64,000 nucleotides of DNA from Dactylonectria macrodidyma. Lineage: Eukaryota; Ascomycota; Sordariomycetes; Hypocreales; Nectriaceae. Location of the stretch: positions 62,001 to 126,000 of the forward strand of contig JAGMUV010000019.1 of the NCBI GenBank assembly GCA_020744425.1, in the 5' to 3' direction. Positions 22,332-33,062 of this stretch are shown piece by piece. Every line of letters begins with the position of its first letter. The stretch's first letter is position 1. The translations under genes were made by a program, and so were the position numbers. Below the pieces are notes generated by a model that was not told where the DNA came from, did not search any database, and saw nothing but the letters and a program-made list of their open reading frames with translations.

Positions 22332-23198
22332 GTCGATAACCTTGCGAAAGATGAAGATCAAAGTATTTGAAAGCCGGTTCTGATTGCCTTGATTGGTTGT
22401 TGCTGTTATTGTTGTTCTTGTTGTTGTGTCAAGATACAGAGATGCGAGTGACTGTGCCCGCGATAGTCGGGGCTGAGCTAACTTTATGTTTCCCCCAGGA
22501 CCTGATGGCATAGCCACTTGCAGAATACGACAGTGAACAAGCTAAGTCGGGCGTCGGGTCTAACCTGATCTACCGTACGTGCCAAAGGGTGATACGCCAC
22601 AATTATGCCCAGGCAACCATTGTCCTAGCGTATGAGGTATCAGCTTATGAACGAACTGCCCCATGAGAGGTGGCGCATTAGCGCTCTTTCAATGAAGACA
22701 CTACGTCACCTGCAGCCAGCAAGGATGACCGGGATCTCGCATGGTTTCGTTGTCAACTAGTAGGGTAGCTAGCCTATGGCATTTACCCGTTTCCCCGCCT
22801 CATTGGTACAGGGATATCCTGACTGCATGTTGGCTTTCGTGATGGCTTTGTGTACGTGGCAAGTGGTGTGAAAAATAAATGGCACACTTTAGAAGCATGA
22901 CAAAATTTACTCATGCACACTAGCTAGTGTCAAACCGTCAAGGTGATCGGCAATATTGTCAGCCAAGTATCCTTACTACCAAAGGTGTGCCATTTAATTT
23001 TCGCCCCCGCTTGCATAGGAAAGTGCTACTTTAAATCCCAGATGCTGACCCCTCGCAAGATCAGGAAAGATAGTGACATTGTGATAGTCATTGCGCCTGC
23101 CTTGTGGAGCATTCCTGCAGCACTGAAAACTGCCCCAAACTGAAGTCTCAGCGAATTAATCCATGTTCGTTTATTTAAAGGTACAAGGTAAAACTCAA
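22332..23198. other. Intergenic, no gene supported
   Basis: Contains the promoter side of the AA1-like gene, with a GTT-rich microsatellite-like run (about 22396-22428), and the left flank of the MULE. The frame at 22943-23143 has no recognisable product. Confidence 0.5.
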
Positions 23199-23279
23199 GG
23201 GAATTGATAGGGGGGCGTGATGTTTTTGATACGGGGGCGTCATCCTTACGGGGGCGTCACTTTTATTGCCTCCAATTGG
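23199..23279 (+). repeat. MULE left terminal inverted repeat
   Basis: 81 bp, identical to the reverse complement of 26811-26891. It carries three G-G-G-G-G-C-G-T boxes (starting near 23211, 23233 and 23250), the last two inside a repeated A-C-G-G-G-G-G-C-G-T-C-A block. These may be transposase binding sites (inference). Confidence 0.93.
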
Positions 23280-23444
23280 TCAAAAAAAGGTTGACCCACT
23301 AGTACAATATCACCTCAGCAGGAGGACTTATCTCAGTAACAAGAGATCCAGCCCCACTATTATTGACAATAACATGTCTCTACTTATATATGCAGGCGGA
23401 TGCATTATCACAGGGCTGTAAGTTGCACGTTGCTCTTATTATAT

Positions 23445-26369
23445 CTAATCAACTATAACACGGATTGTATCTTCATCGCTCCCAATTAGCTCCCATTGAC
23501 TCCTTTGCCTCCGAACACTCGGCTGCGTCCTTCGTCCGCTAGCACGTAAGCCCGTAGTTCTTCCAACTCCAAGGTTCGCCGATTGGCTACGCGTCACAAC
23601 TTGGCTTGAGGGTGTTGCCGCACCACTAGTATTGCTGCTGGCTTGGCTACTGGCCTGCTGGCTTGCTTTTTGTGTAAGCCTAGCCAGTGTCGACTTGTTT
23701 CGACTGCCTGGTGGTTGACCCCGCCTGCGACCTGATGTACGATCGGGTTGGCTACTGGTGGGAGCCCCAGGCTGGCTGCTAGCCTCAATAGCCAGCCTTG
23801 CCGGCACAGCTTGCGTAGTGTTCTTAGGCCTGCCACGGAGAGATGTGACGATCTTTGGGTCGAGGATGTGTCGGTATGGATCCCGTGAAGTTGACTCTCG
23901 CAGCCGCCAGCGTTGATGGACCTCCCATTTAGTAAAGGATGTAGCAGAGCCTAGCTTTTGGAAAACCGTATGGTAGCAAGGGATCCCAAGCTCAATAGAG
24001 ACCGAACAGTTATCATCGCAAGCGCCAAGAGGGCTGGGGTTTGGATTCTTCCCTGTCGGCATCGCCTTTCTCGCCAGCCGATACTGCTTCGTGATCAGCC
24101 CCAGAGCTTTCGCTGAGATCACTGTTTTCAGCTCGCCTAGGTACTCTGAGCTTGAGCCGATATAGTTGTGAGAGGTAAGAACCTCATCCTCAGCACAGGC
24201 ATGCGTAAAGTCTCGCTCCTGATCCCTCATCATATCCTGCATTGCCTCAACCAGCCGATAGAGGTGGCTCATACCATTGAGGAGATAGCTCTTAATGTTA
24301 TTATTGCTGGCTTCCGTGCCTGAGGTGACGCGGATACCGAAGTTGCGATACTGCCGGGTGAAACAGCGCGCCCATTGCGCCCTCACTGGCATATAGGTAC
24401 CATGAAGGTATCGCAGAATAGCCCGCTGATCATTAAACTCCTTGCAAAGGTTTATCCATGCTTTATCATGTGCCTCCTCGGTCTCGGCAAACACCACAAG
24501 TCTCCACATCATAAGAACCCCTCGGTAGGTATGTGGAATATCATTGGTAGGTGGCGCATGAATTCGCTGTTTGTCTTGAGGGTTCAGCCCAGTCTGTGGC
24601 TGCGGTTCAGGACAGTCTGTATCGCTGCTGCTGGTATCGCTGCTGCTGGGGCTCTTGATCCACTTCTGCTTAGCCCTAAGAAGGACATTAGAGTTGATAT
24701 GATGGATGCAGAGCTGCTGCTGCACCTTGGGGAATTGGTCGTTCAGTGCGGCCTTCATTGAGTTGTCAAAATCGGTAATAATAACATCTGGCTGTCGGAT
24801 GGAGTTTTGCTCTGCTAGCTGCCGTATACTATCTGCAAGGAACTGGAAGCCTTCACGCCTCTCGTTATCTACTATACCGAAGGCGGCATTATAGATAGAT
24901 CCCAGGCAGGTTTGTCCGGTCGCCTGGAATAAGGGCAGCTTGAAGCGGTTGGTATTGTACGTATTGTCGAAGCTGATAACCTCAGGGAACCGCTTCCACA
25001 TTCTAATGCAGTAAGGGAAGGTCCAGACAAGGCCAATTAGGCGGTTAGGGTTATCATCTGCCCACCTCACCAGGTAGGGGATCTCCATCTCATCAAACAG
25101 CTTAACAAGTGCTCCAGTAGGCGAATAGCCATTAAGCTTGTCCCGGTTGATACGAGCCCTGGCATTATAGATATCTCTCTGGGTGAACACGGACTCGGGA
25201 TGTTGCTCCTGTACAACAGCCCGTACATCGCGAGCCCGGATTGCAACCCGGCGGCTTGTTGATTCAACTGTTGCCCTAATAGGTGTAGTAGCCCTGCGAT
25301 GGGATGGGTGGGCAGATGGCCCAATGCTGGGACCGTGGTTATGCTGGCTGTGTTTAGGGTCTGGGTGCTGTCGCAAGAACCATCTGCCCTCCTCTAACGC
25401 CTCTGCAATAACCTGCCACTGACAACCACATTTGCGTGATCTCCGTTGACGGATACCTGCGCCTCTAGCGGGTCTAGGGTCCCCAAATCGATCGCATTGT
25501 ATTGAGTATCGGATTTTTCGACCTTTATAGGAGTGTGTATTCCGTCGAATGATGCCGAATCCATGACCCTTTGCAAACTCGTTTATCCTATTGAAGAGAT
25601 CCTCAGCTGACACTGCTGGGTCCCCTGGGATCGGCGGGTTCGAAATCTGATCTGGGACAGGCGATGAAGATAAGGATTGTTGGGTCGAAGGGGAGGTATT
25701 AACCTCGGGAGTTGGGGTAGTGCGTCGTGGTGAGTATGGCGGAGGGGATTCATAAGCATCTGAGCTGAGCGGCGACCAACCCCATCTTTGTCGCCATTCA
25801 TGGACTCGCTCATATGATTCAGTCAGTTCTTTTGTGAGCTTCTGGCCTTCTCCGATAACCCCACGGACAATTTGCAATGCAGATTCAAACCCTTCACTGG
25901 TTACACATGGGGGTTGAGTTGATAGCTGGGTTGATGGCTGTGTAGGAGGCGAGGGAGGCAAAGGGTCAACCTCAGGGCCTGGTATTAATGCCCTTATTCG
26001 CTGTGACCGTCTCCGTCCAGATGGGAAGTCGTTCCGGAGGTATATTTCGTAATCAGACCGAAGCTCCCATGACGGTTCATGGAGTCCCTGTGAGCCATGG
26101 GGTCGCGGGAAGGATGAGAAGGTCTGTGGATAGGATGCAAAAAGGTTCCCTAATGCATCTTGATCTCCAATCCCGTAGTGTTGCTCTATACTTGTCGCTA
26201 TACTACTCGCTGAAGGTGGCCGATTTGCAAGGAGCGGTGGGCTGAATCTAGGCAGTCGGCTCGGTCGCGGCCGCTTCGTAGGACGCAATTGATCGCTTGG
26301 GCTAGGGCTTCGAGTGCGGCTTCGGGATTGATCTCGTTGGGATACTGCTGGAGCGTCAAGAGTAGACAT
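23445..26369 (-). CDS. MULE transposase, FAR1-type DNA-binding, DDE and SWIM domains
   Basis: 974 residues without interruption. Order: a basic, serine/proline-rich N-terminus (1-250); a FAR1-type zinc-binding region at about 255-348 (C292, C314, C316 and a C-terminal H-N-H); the MULE transposase core at about 460-700, with catalytic candidates D468 in S-F-D-N-T-Y-N, D533/D535 in I-T-D-F-D-N-S-M-K-A and E685 in T-S-G-T-E-A-S-N-N-N; a SWIM-like zinc site at about 784-800 (C-S-V-S-I-E-L-G-I-P-C-Y-H); then AT-hook-like basic patches near 845-848 (R-G-R-P) and in the C-terminal tail (G-R-R-R-G-Q-P-P-G). It would bind the terminal repeats and cut and rejoin the element in the nucleus. The ATG lies 441 bp inside the right repeat and the TAG 165 bp inside the left one. 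It looks functional. Confidence 0.93.
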   Translation of the reverse strand: MSTLDAPAVSQRDQSRSRTRSPSPSDQLRPTKRPRPSRLPRFSPPLLANRPPSASSIATSIEQHYGIGDQDALGNLFASYPQTFSSFPRPHGSQGLHEPSWELRSDYEIYLRNDFPSGRRRSQRIRALIPGPEVDPLPPSPPTQPSTQLSTQPPCVTSEGFESALQIVRGVIGEGQKLTKELTESYERVHEWRQRWGWSPLSSDAYESPPPYSPRRTTPTPEVNTSPSTQQSLSSSPVPDQISNPPIPGDPAVSAEDLFNRINEFAKGHGFGIIRRNTHSYKGRKIRYSIQCDRFGDPRPARGAGIRQRRSRKCGCQWQVIAEALEEGRWFLRQHPDPKHSQHNHGPSIGPSAHPSHRRATTPIRATVESTSRRVAIRARDVRAVVQEQHPESVFTQRDIYNARARINRDKLNGYSPTGALVKLFDEMEIPYLVRWADDNPNRLIGLVWTFPYCIRMWKRFPEVISFDNTYNTNRFKLPLFQATGQTCLGSIYNAAFGIVDNERREGFQFLADSIRQLAEQNSIRQPDVIITDFDNSMKAALNDQFPKVQQQLCIHHINSNVLLRAKQKWIKSPSSSDTSSSDTDCPEPQPQTGLNPQDKQRIHAPPTNDIPHTYRGVLMMWRLVVFAETEEAHDKAWINLCKEFNDQRAILRYLHGTYMPVRAQWARCFTRQYRNFGIRVTSGTEASNNNIKSYLLNGMSHLYRLVEAMQDMMRDQERDFTHACAEDEVLTSHNYIGSSSEYLGELKTVISAKALGLITKQYRLARKAMPTGKNPNPSPLGACDDNCSVSIELGIPCYHTVFQKLGSATSFTKWEVHQRWRLRESTSRDPYRHILDPKIVTSLRGRPKNTTQAVPARLAIEASSQPGAPTSSQPDRTSGRRRGQPPGSRNKSTLARLTQKASQQASSQASSNTSGAATPSSQVVTRSQSANLGVGRTTGLRASGRRTQPSVRRQRSQWELIGSDEDTIRVIVD

Positions 26370-26810
26370 GATAATGGGCCTTGGTGATAGTTGGATGGAA
26401 TACAGCGTAGGTACATAGATTGCATTGATAATGGCAGACGCGATATTTTATGTCAAGATGAGCGATACAATGGATAGCTGAACGTTGAAGGTGCCTGACT
26501 GATTGAGGCAATGAAGAACTCTTGATTTCCTATCTAAATAAGCGACGAAGGTCGGTCTCTTTTTCTTGTGTTCAATCCTAGGCAGCAGTGCTACGATTGA
26601 CTCATATCGTCGTGTGATAGCTATGCTGCCTGGAGCCGGTTGTATTGTGGCGTTCACGCTGATCGTGAAGTTGTTCACGATGATCGTCATCCTTTGGCTT
26701 GAAGTGCGAGGAAATGAGCGACGGATCTTGACATTTTAGGACAGCTGAGTCCTCAGTACAAAAGGGGGCTGGGGGGAGATCTAAGATGTACTAACAAAAG
26801 AGGGTCTCAG

Positions 26811-26891
26811 CCAATTGGAGGCAATAAAAGTGACGCCCCCGTAAGGATGACGCCCCCGTATCAAAAACATCACGCCCCCCTATCAATTCCC
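26811..26891 (-). repeat. MULE right terminal inverted repeat
   Basis: Exact reverse complement of 23199-23279, adjacent to the 8-bp target duplication at 26892-26899. It also forms the distal promoter side of the transposase gene. Confidence 0.93.
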
Positions 26892-26899
26892 AAACTCAA

Positions 26900-27294
26900 A
26901 CTCTCTCACGAGCGTTATTAGCTCTTTCGAGGCTCCTCGCCTCCTCGCCTATCATCACACTGTGGCCCGTCCGATTCTTTGTCGTGAAACATCAGTACAT
27001 TTGGCTTATTGTGTGTTGTAACAGAAAATATCAGCCTCAACAATGCTGTCCTTCTCAGATGGCCAGGCTTCCATTTTGGATGTTTCTTTCCTGGCGTTTC
27101 TAGAATAAGCTGGTCATTCAGCAGCTTAGAAGTTTTTCAGTGCGAGCTGTATGGCATGCCGTGCCGACTGAGGCAATGTTTTGATTGCCAAGGATATGGC
27201 CACATAGGAACCCAGTGCAAGGCAACAACGAGAGTCGAGGAGCCAAACCCGGTGCTGAGGCTTCGGAAGCCGTTAGCCTCTGATTTGGGTTCCT
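26900..27294 (+). pseudogene. Zinc-knuckle fragment, probably LINE ORF1 relic
   Basis: In the plus frame around 27160-27235 the peptide R-Q-C-F-D-C-Q-G-Y-G-H-I-G-T-Q-C-K-A is a CCHC zinc knuckle of the type found in ORF1 of Tad-like LINEs and in retroviral-type gag. No reverse transcriptase follows and the surrounding frame is short, so this is a scrap of a retroelement. The choice between LINE and LTR gag is uncertain. Confidence 0.35.
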
Positions 27295-27654
27295 TTATAC
27301 CAAACTGGAGAAGAACTGGATCGTTTTCAGTTCAGGAATATCAGTAAGGCGCGACTTGATATAAGCCATCCATTTGATAGCAGTGCCAGATATGTCAGGC
27401 TCCTCGGGGGAGGGGGGATACAGTGGGAGGCAACCCGTAAGCTCCATTGCTATGAGCCCCATAGAAAAGATGTCGATTCTCTTATCGCATTCAGCTTGGA
27501 AATCAATGAGCAGAATAACACTGTATTTTAAATGCGCCCCCTTCGGTTTACTTGGCATTATTGGTCCAAGTGGGAGTGATCGAGAGTAATTGGAGCACCT
27601 GAACCATGGAGTTTTCATTTGCACAAAGCACCTGTGCGAACGAGATAATCTCAT
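27295..27654 (-). pseudogene. Possible protein kinase C-lobe fragment
   Basis: The 119-codon minus frame contains I-D-I-F-S-M-G-L-I-A-M-E-L at about residues 60-72, resembling the kinase subdomain IX helix (D-x-W-S-x-G), followed by a proline-rich activation-type loop. No glycine loop, catalytic HRD or DFG motif is found upstream. At best a fragment of a fungal kinase gene. Confidence 0.3.
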
Positions 27655-28692
27655 CCATTCCCTTGATTACACAGTATTGGCCATCTCACTAATAACCTAA
27701 GCCTCAGACAGGTTGTATTGACACTTGGGTTGAACCTTCTCGCTCGGCATCTTCCCAGAACGTCTTAGTGTAATTGTGTGTGCTCAATCATAGCCATGCA
27801 ATATCTCACCCCGCGAGATCAGACTCGGCGCTTAAGAGAACGAGGCGGTGAATCCCAGTTGATGATAAAGTGTAACAAAATATTGACAACGTGCCCTCAT
27901 CTCTGCCACCCCAACCCCAACCCCCGCAGTAGCCAAGGGACTTAGCGTACACATCTCGAGTAGCACACTCCTTAATCAGCAAACCTGAGCCAATACAATC
28001 GCTCAGAACATGCAAGGGCGCACCTGACCCTACTGTAAGGAGTAAAGGGTCGGCAGTATAACCGAAAATGACCTTCCAGGTTGGGACTAGTTAAGTGGCC
28101 TCACCTCTCTGCCCAGGTCTAAGCCTCACAAGACAGGGTCAGTGTCTTATCAAAGAGGAAATCCCCGAGCGAGAAACCCATCAGGTGGTGTCATAGAATC
28201 TAGACTTGTTTTTTAACGTTGAACGTGTTTTTGAACGTTGTGGCAACTTCATTTGCTACCCGTCACAGGGCTGCATATGATTGTCGCGCGCGTGTGGGCT
28301 TGGCAGCGCCAGCACTGTAAAGAATGCGGTTGCTCGTATCCGCCAGCCCATCAAAGCTGCATGGGGTTTTTCGCAAGTCGGCTTGGCATCACTTCCTAGA
28401 CCCAAAGGGCAATGGAAGCCTGTGATAATCACCGCCATGCTCTGATGCGCTGGCTGGGGATTGGCACCATCGTGTACAGCCCTCGAGGCGCATGTCTGTA
28501 CAGTTCCCAACCCGGCCTGCCAAGCGAGACGAGATGGTGCAGGTGCCGCCTCTGGGTTCTGCATACACTATTGATTGTCCAGATGAGATACTGAATGGCC
28601 TTGAAATCGGCCCCTCGGGCCGTGTTGTTGCACTGCCCACCAAAATTTTCACCTCGCATACTAAGACCAGACACATCGCCAACTTCACCTCA
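27655..28692. other. Intergenic, no gene supported
   Basis: Overlapping short open frames on both strands between 28256 and 28690 have no recognisable domain. The end of this stretch is probably promoter of the membrane protein gene at 28803. Confidence 0.45.
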
Positions 28693-28752
28693 AATCATCA
28701 CAACCATCACAACCATCACATCCATCACAACCATCACAATCATCACAAACAT
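28693..28752 (+). repeat. Tandem repeat of a CATCACAAC-type 9-mer
   Basis: About six and a half imperfect copies of CATCACAAC (variants CATCACATC, CATCACAAT). It lies 51 bp upstream of the ATG of the membrane protein gene, most likely in its 5' untranslated region; open frames giving His-Asn repeats are a by-product of the repeat. Confidence 0.85.
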
Positions 28753-28802
28753 CCATTCAGTTCCACATTTTCCAACCAACCAACTGTTTTCTAGATCATC
28801 CA

Positions 28803-29913
28803 ATGGGCGTGTCTTGGTTCGAACCCTGGTACCACGCCCATGTCGGGCTGATAGTCGCCGCAGTCCTGGCGCTCTTCGGCGCATGGATGGCCTCAATATC
28901 CCGAATTAAAGGCCGTGCAGAGCCTGGCCGAGCTTCCTTCATCTTCGCCGAGGTGATGATGATCCTGTACATGGTGTAAGCACACCCTGACACCCGCATA
29001 TTGATACCTGAGACGGCTTGGTCATTGACACTGCTTAGATATCTGGCCATGGTCGTCGCGGGCGACATGCTCTTTCTGAAGCAGTCAAAGCTATATAATT
29101 CCGAAATGGAAATAGACGGCGATTGGTGGGGTGAAGTGAAGCGAAGCATGGAGAAGGGACTGATCGTTCAAACCATCGGCCTCGTGTGTAGCATCATCGC
29201 TAACGCGTTGCTACTGTTTTCGCTCGTCGAGCTCGGCAACGGCTTGATGTTCATGCTCAAGCAACAACGATCCAAGTCTCAGAAGATCATGCGCTATTTC
29301 GCTCTCTCCGTTGCAGCAGTCATGTTCATTCTTCAGCTGGCCATCATCCCTTTGATGCACAAGTTTTTTCCAATAACCTGGATACCTTTTGGCGACGACG
29401 GAGAGCTGGATGACGATGTGGACGCCGACTCACTCTTTAATGAGATGAACAAAGGCTTGTGGACTATTTCACAATTGAACCTAACATACGATGTCTTGAA
29501 CCTGGTTACAGCCATTGCTGTTCTTGTATATGCATCTGTCGTCATGCATGCCTACAGAAATGTCAAATCTACCCGAGGAGTAAGCATCCTAACGACCGGT
29601 TCTGTTTGTCGCTAATCCCAAACGACTACAGTGCGCGATCGCCTTTTTGACCATGGCGATTCTATTCTTCACTCGAGCTATGTGGTTATTCGTCTACCGC
29701 GTCACATTCCATTATCACACGTCTTACTATATCCTCCCGATAGAGGCTGAGCTGATGCTGGATGTCTTCCTCAACTACTGGCTCTACACTGCCATCTTGC
29801 TTACCTTATTCTTCCTTGCACTCAAGAAGCAAGGTGGCATCTGGACAACAGAACAGCCATGGATGAGGACAAAGAAGTCCCTCCCGAGCGTGGAGGAGAA
29901 TAGGTCTTGGTAG
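28803..29913 (+). CDS. Multi-pass membrane protein, function unknown, three exons
   Basis: Exons 28803-28975, 29039-29579 and 29632-29913 with two introns (63 and 52 nt, both GTAAGC..AG) join to 331 codons in one frame. Predicted membrane segments by eye: about 12-30, 43-65, 95-118, 135-155, 200-220, 240-260 and 278-300, so six or seven helices. A charged acidic loop (D-D-G-E-L-D-D-D-V-D-A-D) separates the middle helices and a K/R-rich tail follows the last. This gives a receptor- or transporter-like outline, but I recognise no family signature and do not assign a function. The start follows the CAT-repeat tract and fits a short first exon. The C-terminus ends in E-E-N-R-S-W. Confidence 0.75.
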
Positions 29914-30079
29914 TACGACACCCTGCCACTAGGCAAAGGGATAGTATACCAGGTATTAATCCCTGACTTCTGGCGAGTCAGAAAATGTATACATTTTCTA
30001 TTTAGCTGTGTAAATGCATGAGAAATATGTACATTTGTTCCATGGGTTGTCGTAAAGAAAGCTGCAAAAAGTGGGCCTT

Positions 30080-30300
30080 TGTTGCATCGGATAGGAAGGG
30101 TGCATTGTGATGTGAATAGAAGCTCTTGATTTCTAGCTATTTGAATGGCCTAAATCAGCCCTTATATACATGAAGGAAAAGACGTCTCGTGACCTTATTA
30201 GTCAGGGATCCGAGCCTTCAGGGGCTCGAGCCTGTGGCCTGTCATGAGGGCACAAAAAAGCAAAACATGATCCTAGAGTCTGATGATAGTTGTGACAGCC
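30080..30300 (+). repeat. Partial LTR of a retroelement, also present at 55960-56184
   Basis: Starts TGTTGCATCGGATAGG and shares about 60 bp, almost identical, with the reverse complement of 56127-56184. Further in, both contain a G-A-T-C-C-G-A-G-C-C-T-T block. The right end is not defined. Confidence 0.5.
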
Positions 30301-32158
30301 TTTGACAGACTTTTGAGGTGGCACTTTACTATACTTACCCTACTAGTGCCCAGAGCTTTGCGGGGGTTGGTTTTAATTAAGGCTAAAGTAAAGGCATTGA
30401 GATCCTACTCTCTTTAGGGTTAGAGTTAAGAGTTTAGGATTAGTATATAATGGATCCAATGCGGCTAGGATGATCAGGGACTTCAATAAGGGTCAACTGT
30501 AGAGACCAAAGATGATTGTATTGATGTGTGTATGATCTAGGATGCCTCCTCCTGCCCCCTCTTTTCCTATGAGGGGTTTCTTGGCCAATCTCACACCCTA
30601 TGACTGAGACAGGATATTGATGTATCAGAGGGTTGTTTCTAGCTGGGCCCTAGTCCGGCACCCGAGGGGTCAATCCAACAGTATATAGCTCTGATTAACT
30701 AGGTTAGCTAAATAGAAAACGGTCATTAAGTGCTATAGTTATTAAGTGCTTCTGCTATACGCGGCCTGTGCGGCTAACTAGAGCGCGCCTGGGGCCCGCA
30801 GCCAATAGTGGTGCCGGGGAGCGGTTTTTGGGTACTACGCAGCAGCACTCGATGACCGCGGACTAGCGGTTAAGCTATTGGAAAGGGGAAGTGAGATTAG
30901 GACATATAGAGCTGCCTTAAGATAGCGCAGCAGCATCTCTAGAAGGCAGTCAAGCTAGCCTAGGAGCTGATCGATGGTGAATCTTACGTAAACCCCATTA
31001 TTAACAACTTTGACGATATGCATCTCCCTCTGCTCCCAGTAGATCTTGTGAAAGGCAGATGTGCGAGCGGATGCGAAGTCACCTGGAAGCGGCGAAGGTG
31101 ACGAGGTCATCTGGTCGCTTTACTCGATGGGGTCACCGTGGGGCTGAGGAGGTTGTGTGTGGCCATGTGTGCTTCGCGAAAATAGGGCGGCACTACCAGA
31201 CGGATACAAACGAGACAGCTGTTCTTGAGAATATCAAAAACAGGTGCAAGATGTAGAGGATTCGCTCGCGAGCCGAACAATAGTTTAACACTCTTGGAAA
31301 CGGGAAAACACCTCTGGTGTCAGAATGGGGTGACAGGCCAAGACCAGTTGCTCGATGGTAGCAAGTTCTCTCCAATGCTCTCGTTCATTTTTTGTTAGAT
31401 GATATTTTCTACACGATTGCACCATTAAAGTCATGAGCGCTGCTGTAAGGGGGCAATCACATGCATGCATATGGGTGAAGTGTGGTCAGCGTTGTCTGAG
31501 CTGCGAAGGTTGCCAGCGACGTCGCTTAACTTTTTAGTAAACTTAACTTTCAACCAACACGAGGCAAAACAAACTCAATTGCATGTGAAATTCATGGGCA
31601 ACATCTCCCGACTCTCTGCTTTTCTTACCTACAGCTTTAATCTATTTTAGCAGTTAGTAATCTAAGTCTCTCCTACCCCTCTGTCTTTATTAACACGGTT
31701 TTAATTTATTATAAAAGATTATATTAACTGCACTACTTTTTTTTGGATTTTAGAGATAGAGATATTTTCCTTTTATTACCTAGCATTTGCATCATGATAT
31801 AGTAAAAAGCAAAGAGTTTAAAGTGGGGAGATATGTTTTTCTGTTATATTACTGCATTATGATGTATGAGGCTGCATTATGATGCATGTCCGCGTATTCT
31901 AATATATGTCACATCATTAATTCGTCCTGTGCATTAACTTCAATAATTTAAAAGCTTAATTATATTTAGTCTAAATATAGTTAACTAGTTAAGGTATAAA
32001 GAAGAAAAATGACATAGATCATAATGCAGCTCTAAAGTTATTACTGGATTTAGTTACTGTAATATAAGATATTAAGTATAATCTATTAATTCTATAAATT
32101 ACTATATGCTTTCTACTGGGCCACTTTATTCCACTATCACTATAGTTACTTGATTTTT
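30301..32158. other. Intergenic with retroelement scraps, no gene supported
   Basis: Holds a copia LTR fragment (30520-30680), then ordinary sequence to about 31,650 and an AT-rich stretch to 32,158 that serves as the GH135 promoter region. Short open frames at 31059-31650 show no domain. Confidence 0.5.
30520..30680 (-). repeat. Partial copia-type LTR
   Basis: Matches part of the LTR at 20001-20200: the blocks ATCTAGGATGCC, T-G-A-G-G-G-G-T-T-T, T-T-G-A-T-G-T-A-T-C-A-G-A-G-G and G-G-T-C-A-A-T-C-C-A-A-C-A are shared in order. It carries an extra 30-40 bp in the middle, and the far end is not conserved. Confidence 0.6.
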
Positions 32159-32166
32159 ATATATAA
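32159..32166 (+). promoter_or_regulatory. TATA box of the GH135 gene
   Basis: TATATAAA 72 bp upstream of the ATG at 32238, in an AT-rich leader; spacing suits a fungal core promoter with a 40-50 nt 5' UTR. Confidence 0.5.
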
Positions 32167-32237
32167 ACATCAAGGCTTCCTTACTATTAAGGAGCTCAGA
32201 GAAGAAGTTTCTCCTATAATACCCCCATAGTTTCAAT

Positions 32238-33062
32238 ATGCGCTTCTCAGTTCCAGCGAGCCTTCTCTTAGGCCAGGCGATGTCTACCCTTGCTACTGGT
32301 ATCATCTTGCCGCTCTATTTGTATCCATCCAACGGCGCTGCTACTTGGCAGCCCGCCTTTAACGCCATGTCGTCTCATTCCACTATAACGTGGCTGGCCA
32401 TTATCAACCCATCAAACGGCCCCGGCCCTACCGGCAGACCTGGCAATAACGACCCGAACTATATCACCGGCACAGCGAAGCTCAATAATTACTCCAAAGT
32501 TAAAACTATCGGCTATGTTTATACTAGCTACGCTAAGATGCCGCTGAGCAAGCTTAAGGCCACAATCACGACATGGAGCAAGTGGGCTTCCTACTCCAAG
32601 GCTGATATCGCTGTGCATGGCATCTTCTTCGACGAGTGTAGTAGTGCCAATTTTGACTACCTTAATCAGGCTATTACATTCGCGCGTGGGGCCTTCGGTA
32701 ACAGCATCATTACGGTGTGCAACTTCGGCGCTAAGGTTGGTGCAAAATTTTACACCATCTGCGACGTGGTAGTCGCCTTCGAGAGCTGCCTCAACTGTCC
32801 CGACGGGCCGCCGTATATGGACCAGGCGACGCTAAGCAATAACATCCCGAGCGGCTATATGACCCAGGGTGCTATAATCCTGAACCGGTTTGCTGGTACA
32901 TCTGCTGGTGGTAGGGTGGCGAATCAGGTGCTGATTAATGAGTATGTCCAGACTATGAAGCAAAATCGTCTAGGGTGGTTTTACTTTGCGTCGGCTGGTT
33001 ATGATAGTCTTACTGCTTCACCGGCGACCGTTGGATCTGATGCTGCTGCGTTAGCTGCTTGA
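32238..33062 (+). CDS. Secreted spherulin-4 / GH135-family protein
   Basis: 274 residues, single exon. Residues 1-20 form a signal peptide (A-S-L-L-L-G-Q-A-M-S-T-L-A-T). The mature part follows the spherulin-4 pattern: I-I-L-P-L-Y-L-Y-P-S at 22-31, T-W-L-A-I-I-N-P at 51-58, I-G-Y-V-Y-T-S-Y at 91-98, H-G-I-F-F-D-E at 127-133 and C-D-V-V-V-A-F-E at 175-182. The family includes fungal Sph3, a hydrolase of galactosaminogalactan, and its acidic catalytic residues lie in F-D-E-type and later F-E motifs, both present here. So a cell-wall or extracellular polysaccharide glycosidase is likely, but the substrate is inferred. No clustered partner genes are visible. Confidence 0.88.
   Translation: MRFSVPASLLLGQAMSTLATGIILPLYLYPSNGAATWQPAFNAMSSHSTITWLAIINPSNGPGPTGRPGNNDPNYITGTAKLNNYSKVKTIGYVYTSYAKMPLSKLKATITTWSKWASYSKADIAVHGIFFDECSSANFDYLNQAITFARGAFGNSIITVCNFGAKVGAKFYTICDVVVAFESCLNCPDGPPYMDQATLSNNIPSGYMTQGAIILNRFAGTSAGGRVANQVLINEYVQTMKQNRLGWFYFASAGYDSLTASPATVGSDAAALAA

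Larger units (their letters stand above)
23199..26891 (-). mobile_element. Complete Mutator-like element (MULE) with perfect 81-bp terminal inverted repeats
   Basis: The outermost 81 bp on each side (23199-23279 and 26811-26891) are exact reverse complements, starting GGGAATTGATAG. An 8-bp direct repeat AAACTCAA flanks the element (23191-23198 and 26892-26899), the target-duplication size of MULEs. Between them lies one long transposase gene on the minus strand. There is no trace of RIP-type decay, in sharp contrast to the retrotransposons at the left. Everything needed for an autonomous element appears present: paired ends, target duplication and an uninterrupted transposase. Confidence 0.93.

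Noticed and set aside
28812..28830. GGTTCGAACCC-like motif resembling a tRNA T-arm
   Set aside because: It is inside the first exon of the membrane protein gene; no acceptor stem or anticodon arm can be folded around it. A similar motif near 35090 also lacks a cloverleaf.
28492..28909. Frames encoding His-Asn repeats
   Set aside because: These are the CATCACAAC tandem repeat; the better supported reading is a 5' UTR of the three-exon membrane protein.
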